64,000 bases of DNA from contig OX421967.1 of NCBI GenBank assembly GCA_949128115.1, forward strand, positions 5,136,070 through 5,200,069, in the 5' to 3' direction. The notes beneath the pieces were generated by a model that saw nothing but the letters and a program-made list of their open reading frames with translations, ran no database searches and was not told where the DNA came from. The position numbers were made by a program, and so were the translations under genes. The DNA is from Anaspis maculata (Eukaryota > Arthropoda > Insecta > Coleoptera > Scraptiidae). Below are positions 11,250 to 21,432 of this stretch, one piece after another. Position 1 is the stretch's first letter; every line of letters starts with the position of its first letter.

Positions 11250-11460
11250 AGGCTCATTTTCTGGCCCGATATCAATCCAATTGAGCACATATGAGATGCT
11301 CTCCAAAAAAGACTAACAGCACTACCAGTACAACTCACTACAAGACAAGAACTTATTGTATGCTCAAACCGCGAAGTAGAGAAAAATCATTGTGGCAACT
11401 ATCAATAACCTGTTCAAAGGTATGTTTAGATCCTACCAAAGAATACTGAGGTCCAAACCA
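11250..11460 (+). pseudogene. Tc1/mariner-like transposase relic
   Basis: The + strand reads FWPDINPIEHI, a stop, then DALQKRLTALPVQLTT, the conserved C-terminal block (W.PDLNPIEHVWD) around the last catalytic acidic residue of Tc1-like DDE transposases. The expected Trp codon TGG is TGA, and a second stop follows. The same relic lies inverted at about 31860-32110, as part of the ZF2/ZF4 segmental duplication. Confidence 0.7.
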
Positions 11461-11619
11461 CGTCCAACTTTCCATTGAAATATTTTGCCCCGTTCATTTT
11501 CATTGCTCATAATTATTTGAATACAAATAAAAAAAAAATCGTACAAATTAACGTGATAAAGTAACTAAATAAGGAAAAAAAACATATTCTCGTAATTAAG
11601 CAACGTAGAGCATCAAACT

Positions 11620-11850
11620 GAAAAAATATGAGTTCCTCATATACTATTGACTACCGCATACAGCTAATCTCAAAATATAGGGTGGCCCCAAAAGTTCCTG
11701 CGCCATTCCAAAAAAGTACAAAATTGCAAGGTATCCTTTACCACCTTGTATTGAGCACATTGCTGTCACAAGCTAACAAGCATTCGCAGATGGTGAAGGT
11801 AGGAAGATTTATCTTGAAGTTGATGTCAGTTATTTCAAAAACTGATGATT
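11620..11850. repeat. Dispersed repeat with agggtggcc motif, copy 1
   Basis: It shares long blocks with 31510-31730 (inverted, close) and 32400-32620 (same strand, diverged): gagttcctcatac...tatagggtggcc...aagttcctg...gtacaaaatt. In the third copy the inner ends read acagggtgg and caccctgt, which suggests a short-ended Tc1/mariner-like MITE within a larger repeat. Open frames over it do not resemble known proteins. Confidence 0.55.
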
Positions 11851-12051
11851 TTCAAGTGATTGACCGAGATTGAAAACAGAGCAACTTTTTGGGTGACCAA
11901 CTTCAAATTGTGACCAGCTCGGTGACCAGTATAGGTATTGTATGCTGCATTTATAGATAAGATGGAGATAGACAAAAGGTTCTCTGACAAACGCATCGAG
12001 TCCCCATACTCAAGTGAAAATTCATCTTTCCAGCATAGCAACTCGAAGGCT

Positions 12052-12500
12052 TTATCCTTTCCCGATGCCGGGTCCACGACAAAAGGTTCCAGATGCGACT
12101 CCAAGGCGAGATTGAGTGTTAAATGGATAGGAAAATGATGAGAAGTGAAAATGTTCTGTATAGATAACTTGAAAGTTATCCATCATAGACAAGGTCAAAT
12201 TGTTGCTGAAAATCGAATCCACCACACTACTCCCCTGAGAACCCACAAACGTAAACCTACTTGGGAAATCTGAAGATGTCCTACCGTTCAAGACAGTAAA
12301 TGCATTTATGTACATGAACTCAAGGAGGGAGTCACCTCTTGTGTTGCATATGATGTCAGCGCTTCGACGATGCTCAAAAAAATTATTGTCGCACAAAATT
12401 TCTGGGCAGAAAAGGCAAAAGACCTTTATCACCTACCCTGCAGTTCAGATCACCACCCACTATTATTGCTTCAATGGGATATTTTCTGCTTATTGCGTGG
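12052..12500 (-). pseudogene. LINE endonuclease-domain relic
   Basis: Read on the minus strand, it gives IIVGGDLNCRVGD, then RRSADIICNTRGDSLLEF, FTVLNGRTSSDFPSRFTFV and GSSVVDSIFSN. This is the C-terminal half of an APE-type endonuclease domain as found in LINE ORF2 (GGDFNAR.. and the FTF...SS.IDYI block). It is truncated at both ends. Its relation to the RT fragment just upstream on the same strand is reversed compared with a normal LINE, where the endonuclease precedes RT. Confidence 0.65.
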
Positions 12501-12720
12501 TAGGTACTGAAATATTGGTGTCATCACTGTCATCGGCATGAATTATGGATTTTAAATGAAGGAGATATGCTGGAAGATCATTGATGAATGAATAGAGTAA
12601 AGCACCAAAAATTGGAAAATGAGGGACACCCAAAGACAAAAGTTTTTTTGAGGACATTGAACCTTTTATTTTTTCAACTTGGTATCTGTTCGTTGAATAT
12701 GATTCAATAAGCCTCAAACT
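12500..12720 (-). pseudogene. LINE reverse-transcriptase relic
   Basis: The minus strand reads SYSTNRYQVEKI, SMSSKKLLSLGVP, FGALLYSFINDLPAYL and HADDSDDTNIS. These correspond to the GVPQGS..GPLLF..YINDLP and YADD boxes of a non-LTR reverse transcriptase, with PQGS changed to PHFP. A related fragment is at 20820-21200. Confidence 0.65.
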
Positions 12721-12768
12721 ATTGGCCAGTTTATGCAGACTTAAAACTCAAAACTCAACACGTAGGTA

Positions 12769-13734
12769 GGGGAAGTCAGGGGGAATGGTGGCCATCAGAG
12801 TAATGATAGCCACCTATTATCTCACATTCCCGCGTTTTTAAAGCAATTGTAAACGGTACCGTCATCTATAAATCGGTAGTTTAGTTGACCAACGAAGTTT
12901 CAGCGAGCAGCGATGATTTGACGGCTTTGGTCAGACATGAAACCAAAAAAGGCGCACTCTCTATTGACAAGTGTCAATTTGGTGTGAACAGTAATCACCT
13001 CGTTCAAGTGGCACAACTTTGGGAACAGCCACAAAAATTGGGTTCATCCATGATCTTGAAGATATCCAAAAGGTGGGAATCTTTGCGAATAATGTTTTTT
13101 TGTGTGGCAAAATTTGAATAAAATCATACGTTTTGGGGTTAACATGACCAGGCTCGTGGCCAGGCATACAGGGGAAATGGTGGCCGGCATAATAGGCAAA
13201 AATTCAACTCATAACTTCTTCAAGTGCCAAAACATCGTGAAAGAAGCACTGCAAAGGCCTCCTCAAGCCCAGATGGCAGCAATAGCTGCTTTGAGGAGTG
13301 GTCGGTCTATTCGAAAGGTATCCAGACCTTTCTAAATTCCCAGAAGCAAGATACAAACAAGAATGAGAAACAATGAGATGCTGAGAGCTAAGATGTATCA
13401 TGTGAGGGTGCTGGGCCTACAAAGCTTGTGCTAATGTGGAGAAGAAAATTTTTGTTTGTGATTATTGTTGTTGAATCAAGCCCAAGTTACTGCTGTGGGT
13501 AATGGTGGCATATGGCTGCCATTACCCCTACATGGTGGAGTAATACGGGTCAACAGTAGTATTTTTGTAATGCGTTGTTTGAAATTTTGGTTAGGTTTTT
13601 GATAATTTTAAGAATAAAATATTGAAAAGCAAATTTTCCTTTTTCCGTTGCAGAAATTTTTTGACGATTGATCAAAAACTACAAAATATAGAGTCAAAAA
13701 CGCTCAAGGGGCCACCATTCCCCCGACTTCTCCC
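12769..13734. mobile_element. TA-flanked element with ggggaagtc ends, 966 bp
   Basis: The ends are inverted: ggggaagtcagggggaatgg at the left and, at the right, the complement of gggagaagtcgggggaatgg. TA precedes the left end; the matching right TA is mutated. The family resembles the TAGGGGAGACC-ended element at 17369. No transposase was seen. One end of a truncated copy lies at 30890 in the ZF4 flank. Confidence 0.6.
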
Positions 13735-13758
13735 AACACTTGAAACTTATTAAGTTAA

Positions 13759-15030
13759 CCTTCAACTGCTCGCGCCCTATTCTGTCACATTACTACTCGC
13801 GTGGTGTATTCCATACACCAGTACCAGAAAGGGTCCTATTTACTGAAAACTAGCAGTTTTCAACATAGAATAGTCACCTAGATAGGTAGTCACCATACAT
13901 GAATATTGTGGATAAAACATTCAAAGGAATAACAAATGAACGAGAAATAGTCATTTATGTACCATGGGCATAAAGTGGCACTTTTTTTCCCCGCTGTGCG
14001 AGATTGCGACCGAGACCGTAGGCCGAGAGAAGCAACCACAAGGGGAAAAAACGCACTTTAGGCCCAAGGTGCATACAATGTTTTTTGCACTGGCTAGTGC
14101 AAGACTGAAAATTTCGAGTTATTCAGTCGTTGAAAAATTGTCATGGCAGCGCTGATTACTTGGTTGTACGTCGCACGATCTACCATGCGATCAACAAAAT
14201 TCGGAATTGGGGTAGGCTGTGCCCCAAGAAAGCAGCTTGACATCCTGAAATTTAACCAGGTCATAGCCTACCAGATCGCATGGACGAGTGGCAGTAGGTT
14301 ATTACTTATCACCTATCTTGAACACGTAGCTGCCGGGGCCTCATCGCTTACTAGCATCAAACAGGTATTTATTGGTTTTGGTATGTAAACGTGCTAATTT
14401 TGTTGTTCTTGAAGTCTTTCGTGTTCCCTACAAATTGAAGTCCATTTTGCATCGCACCAAGTAGTTACGTCAAAATTGAAGGTGACGTCTCTTCTGACGG
14501 ATCAAGAGCGCGCGTTGCCATGACGACTTTTTTGCCCAAGGGCTAAAAAGAGTCACTTTAGGCCCTGTTTTGAGGTCGTAAAATAACGCATTTAATAGAT
14601 ATAGGTAGTGCAAAAAGGCCTTTTTGCTCGCCATTTTGGTACTGGTGTATAAAATACACCATGCGAGTACCTATTCATGTGACGAAATCCGAGTCTGACC
14701 ATTAAACGATGCCTAAAAATCAAATTTTCAATTTCGAAATCATCCGTTATGTCGATGAGCATACGAAATGCCCAAACACCCTTTTTTTGTAGGGAGTAAA
14801 CTTGTTTGAAACCCAAAAAATACCTACTTTGTATACCACACTGGAACACCCCAAGGATCAAAACAGGATTTCCAGGGCTACTCGCTTCCTGGAGTGACGG
14901 GACTGACATTACCTTCTGGCTAGTACTTCACTTATAGGTTAGATAGGGCCCGTTGTTGCAATTACACGTTTGAACAAAAGTGGCAGCTAATTTGAAGTCA
15001 GTGGTGTAAGTCAGCGCGAGTAGTTAAAGG
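13759..15030. mobile_element. piggyBac-type MITE in the ZF2 3' flank, with a nested insert
   Basis: The left end ccttcaactgctcgcgc follows TTAA (13755-13758). The right end is the complement of cctttaactactcgcgc, with the outer TTAA decayed to gtaa. The paralogous copy at 30259-30857 has TTAA on both sides and is about 670 bp shorter, because an extra block (roughly 13946-14618) is present here. Dyads TGGTGTAT-N3-ATACACCA occur at 13802 and 14643. Confidence 0.7.
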
Positions 15031-15224
15031 GTAAAAGTGAGATTGAACCATCGCGCTCCGTGACGTTTGTTTATGCACCTAAAACTTAAGACTTAACACT
15101 TGTAGACTTAATCCGATGACCGCTACTTCAACTTTGTTCAGTTTTAAGTCTCAAGTATTGCCACAACACAGGCGCAAGTTTTAGTGAACCGGCCATATTT
15201 CTGTCTAAGTTATAGTCACCTACC

Positions 15225-15355
15225 TTTCAAGTTTTCTCAACAAGATTGTGTAGTCGACACAGTCTAAAGTCTTGGTTAAATCAAAAAACATCGACAGTTG
15301 ATAGCCATCCCTTTCAAAACAGTCTATCGCAAAGTTTACAAATCCAACTAATGCG
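15225..15355 (-). pseudogene. Short LINE reverse-transcriptase relic beside ZF2
   Basis: The minus strand reads CFERDGYQLSMFFDLTKTLD and CVDYTILLRKLER, the FFDLSKAFDCVDH..LL.KL box of a LINE reverse transcriptase. The same fragment is found beside ZF3 (within 21040-21200), ZF4 (29944-30070) and ZF7 (63572-63700), so it has travelled with the zinc-finger duplications. Confidence 0.65.
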
Positions 15356-15500
15356 TCTTAAGTTGATAACGGAGAAAAAAAGGAAGGAAAGATAATTTTT
15401 TTGTATATTATTTCAAGTAAGTTCAAGTCCAGTTGTCGTCGCGAATGAACGTTGTGTTCTCTCGCCGACTGAAACCAGTGAATTTCGTGACACAGCATGT

Positions 15501-15506
15501 TTTATT
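15501..15506 (-). terminator. Poly(A) signal of ZF2
   Basis: TTTATT on the + strand is AATAAA on the coding strand, about 95 bases beyond the ZF2 stop. The same block (cagtaaataaa.catg) is kept in ZF3 (21334-21339) and ZF5, and is mutated to cagtagataaaa in ZF6. Confidence 0.5.
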
Positions 15507-15600
15507 TACTGTTGACACTCTGAAATAAGTAGGTATGATTTTAGTTCGGTAATAAATAACACTGGTTATACTAGGACCAGATGCACCTGACTTATAATTC

Positions 15601-16818
15601 TCAATTCGCAGTATGTTTCAACATGTGCCTTTTCAAATGTGACTTTCGTTTGGCTCGGTATGCACAATGGTTGCACTGGAACCAGTTGATTTCTTCATCC
15701 GCAGCATGTTTTAACATGTGCTCATTCAATCTTGAGTTATATTTTGCTCGGTATGGACAATGAGTGCACTGGAACCAGTTGATTTCTTCATTAGATGCAT
15801 GTTGCAACATGTGCCTTCTCAATGCTAACTTTTCTTTAGCTTGATATGAACAGTGGTTGCACTGGAACCAGTTGATTTCTTCATTATAAGCATGTTGCAA
15901 CATGTGCCTTTTCAATGCTGACTTTCTTTTAGCTCGGTATGAGCAATGATTGCAATGCAACCAGTTGATTTCTTCATCCGCAGCATGTTTTAACATGTGC
16001 TCATTCAATCTTGAGTTATGTTTTGCTCGGTATGGACAATGAGTGCACTGGAACCAGTTGATTTCTTCATCAGAAGCATGTTGCAACATGTGCCTCTTTA
16101 ATGATGACTTTTCTTTAGCTCGGTATGAACAATGATTGCACTGGAACCAGTTGATTTCTTCTTCTGAAGCATGTTTCAACATGTGCCTTTCCAACATTGA
16201 CTTACATTTGGCTCTGTACGAACAATGGCTACATTGGCGCCAGTTGATTTGTTGATTCGCAGCATGTTTCAGCATGTGCTTTTTCAATTCAGAATTTTCT
16301 TCAGCTCGGTACGAACACTGGTTGCACTCCTCGATTTTTCCACCTGAATCATGCGCCGACATACACGAGTCTCTCACTCCAATATTTCTGACGGTTCTTC
16401 TTGCACCAGGCCTTTCCAAATCTGATAACACGATATTTTCGGCCGCTGCGGTGACTTCTTGTGGTCTCCCCGCCAGCTCATTTCCACACAAATCGTGGTG
16501 TTTTACCAGAGATAAACTCGAATCTGACCTGTATCGGCAGCAATCACATGGATATCTTCCAACTTCTTGGCAAAACGTCTGATTTTCATTGCTTTCGGTC
16601 ATCCCTCGAGTATGCACTTGTTTGCAATGTTCGTACAATTCGAACTGATGGTAGCATTTGTACTCGCAGCTGATGCAAGGGAACTGTTCCGGTTCGATAA
16701 TGGCATGGTACAGTTCGGCTGCATAAATATTTTTGTGGCTCCTCTGGACGTGGTGGTCAAGTTGAAACACGGATGCAGTCCGATGCGAACATTGCAAACA
16801 ATTGTAAGTGTCAACCAT
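15601..16818 (-). CDS. ZF2: poly-C2H2 zinc-finger protein
   Basis: The product has 405 residues from MVDTYNC, with a six-residue extension if the splice-made ATG is used. Three conserved fingers (CLQC..., CISCEYKC..., CDCCRYRS...LC) are followed by a linker and eight array fingers. Helix signatures in order are ENSELKKH, CKSMLERH, EKSSLKRH, HNSRLNEH, RKSALKRH, EKLALRRH, YNSRLNEH and RKSHLKRH, and the protein ends HMLKHTAN. The first two and the last fingers match other copies, while the middle ones are reshuffled. The promoter keeps a perfect CRE at 16933-16940. The frame is open upstream to an ATG at 16881, but that ATG lies in the intron. It lies in inverted orientation to ZF4, with shared flanks. 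Nuclear nucleic-acid binding is inferred from the fold. Confidence 0.88.
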   Translation of the reverse strand: MVDTYNCLQCSHRTASVFQLDHHVQRSHKNIYAAELYHAIIEPEQFPCISCEYKCYHQFELYEHCKQVHTRGMTESNENQTFCQEVGRYPCDCCRYRSDSSLSLVKHHDLCGNELAGRPQEVTAAAENIVLSDLERPGARRTVRNIGVRDSCMSAHDSGGKIEECNQCSYRAEENSELKKHMLKHAANQQINWRQCSHCSYRAKCKSMLERHMLKHASEEEINWFQCNHCSYRAKEKSSLKRHMLQHASDEEINWFQCTHCPYRAKHNSRLNEHMLKHAADEEINWLHCNHCSYRAKRKSALKRHMLQHAYNEEINWFQCNHCSYQAKEKLALRRHMLQHASNEEINWFQCTHCPYRAKYNSRLNEHMLKHAADEEINWFQCNHCAYRAKRKSHLKRHMLKHTAN

Positions 16819-16834
16819 TTCGGGTAATTCTAAC

Positions 16835-16896
16835 CTAAAATAGCATAGAAATGGGACATAGATCTGAACTATTCGAGGCATTCACTAGCAACTTAC
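16835..16896 (-). other. 62-bp intron before the ZF2 start codon
   Basis: On the minus strand, aat|gtaagt...ctattttag|gttagaatt. It has the same length and position as in the other six loci, and again splicing builds ATG from AT plus G. Confidence 0.78.
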
Positions 16897-17060
16897 ATTT
16901 CGTTTTGATGAAGAGGTACAACAAATCGGAAGTGACGTCAGCAATGAGTGGAACAATAGATACGTTGGACCGATAGACAGGACAGGGATCACCATAGAAC
17001 AGAGAACTGCTATACATATACAACGTAAGTCGTCGCGCCATCTTGATTAGTGAATGTTAC
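16897..17060 (-). promoter_or_regulatory. ZF2 promoter with CRE palindrome
   Basis: It contains TGACGTCA at 16933-16940, the consensus site of CREB/ATF bZIP factors, followed on the coding strand by cacttcc. Further upstream lies the shared block gggcgcgacgac.tacgttgta found before most copies. Transcription start and CRE use are inferred. Confidence 0.55.
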
Positions 17061-17368
17061 CCCTGGAACTAAAATCAAGGCGCGTCATTCAAACATTGTC
17101 CAGAATTCAAGTTGATAACCGGGGAAAAAGGAACATAATTTTTGTGTGTAGGTACCTACTCTTCATAAAAAATTGGTCCTTCGTGTCAGATCCTTTGTTC
17201 TGTCAATATAGTCCTCTCTCGCTCGCTTAGATCAAATTCAAATTCATTCATCCAAGCTTACCTATTGTTGAATAACTTTTTTTTCTGTTGATTTTTTTTT
17301 TTTTTCGCCGTTCAAACTTTTTGTTCCGTAATCTCTGATCACGACTTTACTTGCGTTTCATTCGAGTA

Positions 17369-18927
17369 GGGGAGACCGGGTACAAAAGTAACGCGTCATG
17401 AAAATAACAGCGCCCCTCGCGCTTTTATGTGACGTAATTTGAAAAAAACTGCTAAGCTCATTGGATGCACCACTTCAACCTCTCTATGCATGCTTACCGG
17501 CGGCCGGCTGCGAATCATTCCGTTCGCACAGTCCGACTGAGTGTGTTTTTTGGTACCCAAGGTGAGTTCCTCTCTCTTAACAATTTTCCTGCTGGTTTTA
17601 TTCAATAACTTATGTAAGATACATTTGTACAAGTTGTAGGTAAATGTTATTGTTATTATTCTCTGAGATTTGTATTTTTGCTGGTGCTGCTACTTTCTAC
17701 ACCAAAGGGTGTCACAATTGTCCCTTATACAGGGTGATTTTTTGAAAAGTTTCCACCCCTTGTTTCTCGCCGCCAAAATGTTTTACAGGAAAACGCCGAA
17801 ACAGGTCAATTTTTGTTTCGAGGGGGTCATCTAGAGCACATATCACCGAATTTTTATCTTGAACCCCTTCGCCCCCGCCCCACCCTGCTTTAAAATTTCA
17901 AATAGCATGACCTACTTTGTGATACATCAAATTGAAGGCAATAAAATTCTCTTTCCGTTAAACATATTTCAAATTTTTTTAAACCACCCCTCAACCCTTC
18001 TGAAAATCCTCTTTTCGTTAATGGAAGGACAATGTTCCCCCTATAAACTCTTGATTCCTGAGAAATAGACTTCCCAGCAAAAACAGGTAGATTCTTATTT
18101 CAATGGGGTCATCTTAGACACGAGTGGCCAAATTTTTATCTTCAACCCCTTCGCCCCCACCCTACCCTACTTTGAAGGGGTGGTTTAAAAAAAATAGAAA
18201 TATGTTTGACGGAAAGAGTTTTATTGCCTTCAATTTCATGTATCACAAGATAGATAATGCTATTCGAAATTTCAAAGTAAGGTAGGGTGAGGGCGAAGGG
18301 GTTGAAGATAAAAATTTGGCCACTCGTGTCTAAGATGACCCCATTGAAATAAGAATCGACCTGTTTTTGCTGGGAAGTCTATTTCTCAGGAATCAAGAGT
18401 TTATAGGGGGAACATTGTCCTTCCATTAACGAAAAGAGGATTTTCAGAAGGGTTGAGGGGTGGTTTAAAAAATTTGAAATATGTTTAACGGAAAGAGAAT
18501 TTTATTGCCTTCAATTTGATGTATCACAAAGTAGGTCATGCTATTTGAAATTTTAAAGCAGGGTGGGGCGGGGGCGAAGGGGTTCAAGATAAAAATTTGG
18601 TGATATGTGCTCTAGATGACCCCCTCGAAACAAAAATTGACCTGTTTCGGCGTTTTCCTGTAAAACATTTTGGCGGCGAGAAACAAGGGGTGGAAACTTT
18701 TCAAAAAATCACCCTGTATATCTACAATGAGAGTAACATGTGCGATGACTTGGAAAATAGATCACCAGGTCTAAATAGTGTCATCCTGGACACAATTACC
18801 ATTGCCCATTCGTAGAGAAATATTTGATGAACCAATCTTTTGGTGGTTCCCTTTTTTCTGTGGGACTTCCCGAACATTCATGAGCAGCCCAAATGTGAAA
18901 ACTGTCACTTTAGTCCCCGGTCTCCCC
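17369..18927. mobile_element. TA-flanked element with GGGGAGACCGGG ends
   Basis: The left end TA-GGGGAGACCGGGTACAAA and right end TTTAGTCCCCGGTCTCCCC-TA are inverted and bounded by TA (17367-17368, 18928-18929), as in Tc1/mariner-type transposition. The 1559-bp body has no transposase. Most of its centre is the separate 995-bp palindrome at 17726-18720, which is nested inside it. Confidence 0.7.
17726..18720. mobile_element. 995-bp near-perfect palindrome with TATACAGGGTG ends
   Basis: It begins tatacagggtgatttttt and ends with the exact complement aaaaaatcaccctgtata. The two arms (about 17726-18173 and 18275-18720) are almost identical inverted copies around a roughly 100-bp centre. The centre itself repeats a block of the arms (tatgtttgacggaaagag...tttattgccttcaat). 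Ends with TA plus CAGGGTG are common in arthropod Tc1/mariner-type MITEs. A transcript would fold into a hairpin of over 400 bp. Confidence 0.8.
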
Positions 18928-18949
18928 TACCTAACGCTAGAGAGTTCGA

Positions 18950-20230
18950 TTGATTTATTTTTTTTTGTTCAACGCTCTGACTATTCTTCTCTCTCTCTCT
19001 TCGATGAATGTGTAAAAGTGTCGTGTTTAGATGGGTCACCGCTTGTCTAAACTTGTGAAAATGGTCCGGTTTTCTGCCGCGTTTAATCAAACTAGGTACA
19101 TACAAGCATACTCACTGCATCTTGGTGGATCGCTACACGAACCCACGAATCGTCGCGAACTATCACTACCTCAATAAAATCTTGGATTTTCCCAACAGTA
19201 CTTACCTAAAAGTTTCGCGAGATTTCCTGTACCTAGCTGATTTGTTGGATAATGTTCATACGAACTTTGTTTCTTTGGAGTCTTTTCGATTGACGGACTC
19301 ATCCGATTTTTATAAATATAAAAAACCCACAAACTCTCCGAACAAGAGCACATAGCGGTCGAATTTCCTACTTTATAACAACTTGATCAATTTTTTGTGT
19401 AACCAATGAACCATCTGGAATTATCCAAAGACCTGTGCAAATCGAGAAGAAATGACAACAAAGTTGCTCCGAAGTCAGTGAGCATCAGTGTTCAAATGAT
19501 CTGTTCATATTGCAAGAGTTCGCTTCAACCAACCGAGTGTCCGTCTTTTTGAGCACTTCGTCGTGTCATTGTACGCTCTGCCCAACCTTGTTTTGCTTGT
19601 TTTCACGATTGCAGGCGTCGTTTCTTGCAAAATCTCTACTCGCTTTTTTGTTGGAACTTTATTTGAGTTTCAAGCCGTGGTTCTCTTGTCTGTTAGGTAG
19701 ATACTTCAGCTTCACCCACAGCTCCAGTTTCGGATGCTGTGCTCCAACGTTTTTCTTCTCTCTCACCAGCCGACCCAAGTTTCACTCAACCATCTAGAAG
19801 TTCATCTTCTTTTGGGAGCTGAAACATACCTTGGCATCATTGCCAGCTTCAGCCTCGAACCGTCGAAGATCTTTAGAATCAACCTGTCAACAGCCTTGAT
19901 CGTTGGCAATCGGTGTCACACGCTACTCAGAGATTTTGAAACATTTGGTCCACCGAGGAAGTACACACCTTGATGCGACGGTCTAAATGGGCAACCCCTT
20001 ATCCTCCACGTGTCGAGAAAGACCTCGTTCTCATCCATCAACTTCTTCCTCCTCTTCTTTGTCTTGGCCAATGGGCAGAGTGATACGGGTGCTACCTGAG
20101 GTTGACGGGGTGGTGCGGGTGGTAGAAATCCGCTCCGCTATCGGCACAATGGTGACTCTTGTTCAGTCGATTGAGTCATCGGGCTGCCTGTCGAGTAATT
20201 TTGAAGTTGCTTATTTCCATAAAGAATGTA
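18950..20230 (+). pseudogene. BEL/Pao LTR-retrotransposon relic A (no RT/integrase)
   Basis: Fragments appear in order. There is a gag-type start (VSCLDGSPLV near 19020), then a zinc knuckle CSYCKSSLQPTECPSF at about 19502, a protease-end block HLLLGAETYLGIIASFSLEP near 19800, and then directly the pol C-terminal domain WPMGRVIRVLPEVDGVVRVV near 20065. The reverse transcriptase, RNase H and integrase that should lie between are missing. Several frameshifts break the frame. Relic B at 24731-25790 has the same missing part at a matching junction. LTRs were not identified. Confidence 0.65.
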
Positions 20231-20370
20231 CCTACTTCCTTTTTGTTGTACAGAATGCATTTTTGATATCCATTTTCCATTATTTTTCGAACCAGAAATG
20301 GTCAGAATTTCATTTTATTTCTTTTCTTTATTCAAAATTATTTCAATTTCGGGTAGCGGATATAGTAAGC

Positions 20371-21200
20371 TCAGAATAGAACAGAATAGAATAGAGTTAG
20401 GGAGTAGGATAGAATAACATTTATTGATGCTTATCATATGGAAATATGCTCACACAGGTCATAAAATCACATTAGTGATAAATGATACAACATTGTATTG
20501 AGGTTCAATGCATGTATAAAAATATAGATACAAAAAGTTACTAAAAAAGCAATCACAAAGTTTCCACCATATCTCCCACATCTACATCAAAGAACTCATT
20601 TACAGTGTGGAAAGAGCAGTCCATCTTGAATTACTCATCTCTCTCTTGAAATCTTTCTCCCCGAGAGAAATGAGATTTCATCCTCATACGATTCCTTATC
20701 TCTCAAAGTGAACTCAGCAATAATGCACAGCCTATTTGCTGATAGCCAATGAAGAGCCTCTGAGTGAGCTGACTCATATTCTTGGTCAGCCAGGGACAAA
20801 GTTTTTCACACTATTGAAATATTAGTGTCATCACTGTCTCCTACATAAATTATGGATTTTAAGCGAGGAAGATATAGTAAAAGATCATTGATAACGAGAT
20901 TGATAAATATCAGAAAAGTGAAGGTTTGAAAATGGAGCCCTGAGGGACACCCATAGACAGAAGTTTCTTCGAGGACATTGAACCTTTTATTATTACAACT
21001 TGATATATGTTCGTAAAATATGATTCATTAAACCTCAAACTATTTCTGTCTTAGTTATACCTTTCAAGTTTTCTTAACAAGATTGTGTAGTAAACACAGT
21101 CTGATAAAGCCTTAGTTGAATCAAGAAACATCGACAGTTGATAGCTATCCTTTTCAAGACAGTCTATCGCAAAGTTTACAAATTCAACTATTGCGTCTTA
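20371..21200 (-). pseudogene. LINE relic with 3' tail
   Basis: Minus-strand order: RT core FFDL-type block near 21120, then MSSKKLLSMGVPQGS near 20950, YVGDSDDTNIS (altered YADD box) near 20840, LADQEYESAHSEALHWLSAN near 20740, and a 3' end at 20371-20410 made of tattc-like repeats. It belongs to the same family as the 12500-12720 relic. It lies between the BEL/Pao relic and the ZF3 3' end. Confidence 0.65.
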
Positions 21201-21333
21201 GGCTAACAGATAAAAAAGGAAATGAGATAATTTTTTGTATATTATTTCAAGTAAGTTCAAGTCCAATTATCGTCGCGAACGAACATTGTGTTCTCTCGCC
21301 GACTGGAACCTGTGAATGTCGTTAACAGCATGC

Positions 21334-21339
21334 TTTATT
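21334..21339 (-). terminator. Poly(A) signal of ZF3
   Basis: AATAAA on the minus strand in the conserved cagtaaataaagcatg block, about 95 bases after the ZF3 stop. Confidence 0.5.
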
Positions 21340-21432
21340 TACTGTTCGCACTCTGAAATAAGTACCTAGGTATGATTTTAGTTCGGTAATAACACTGGTT
21401 ACACGGGAACCAGATGCACCTACTTATGATTC

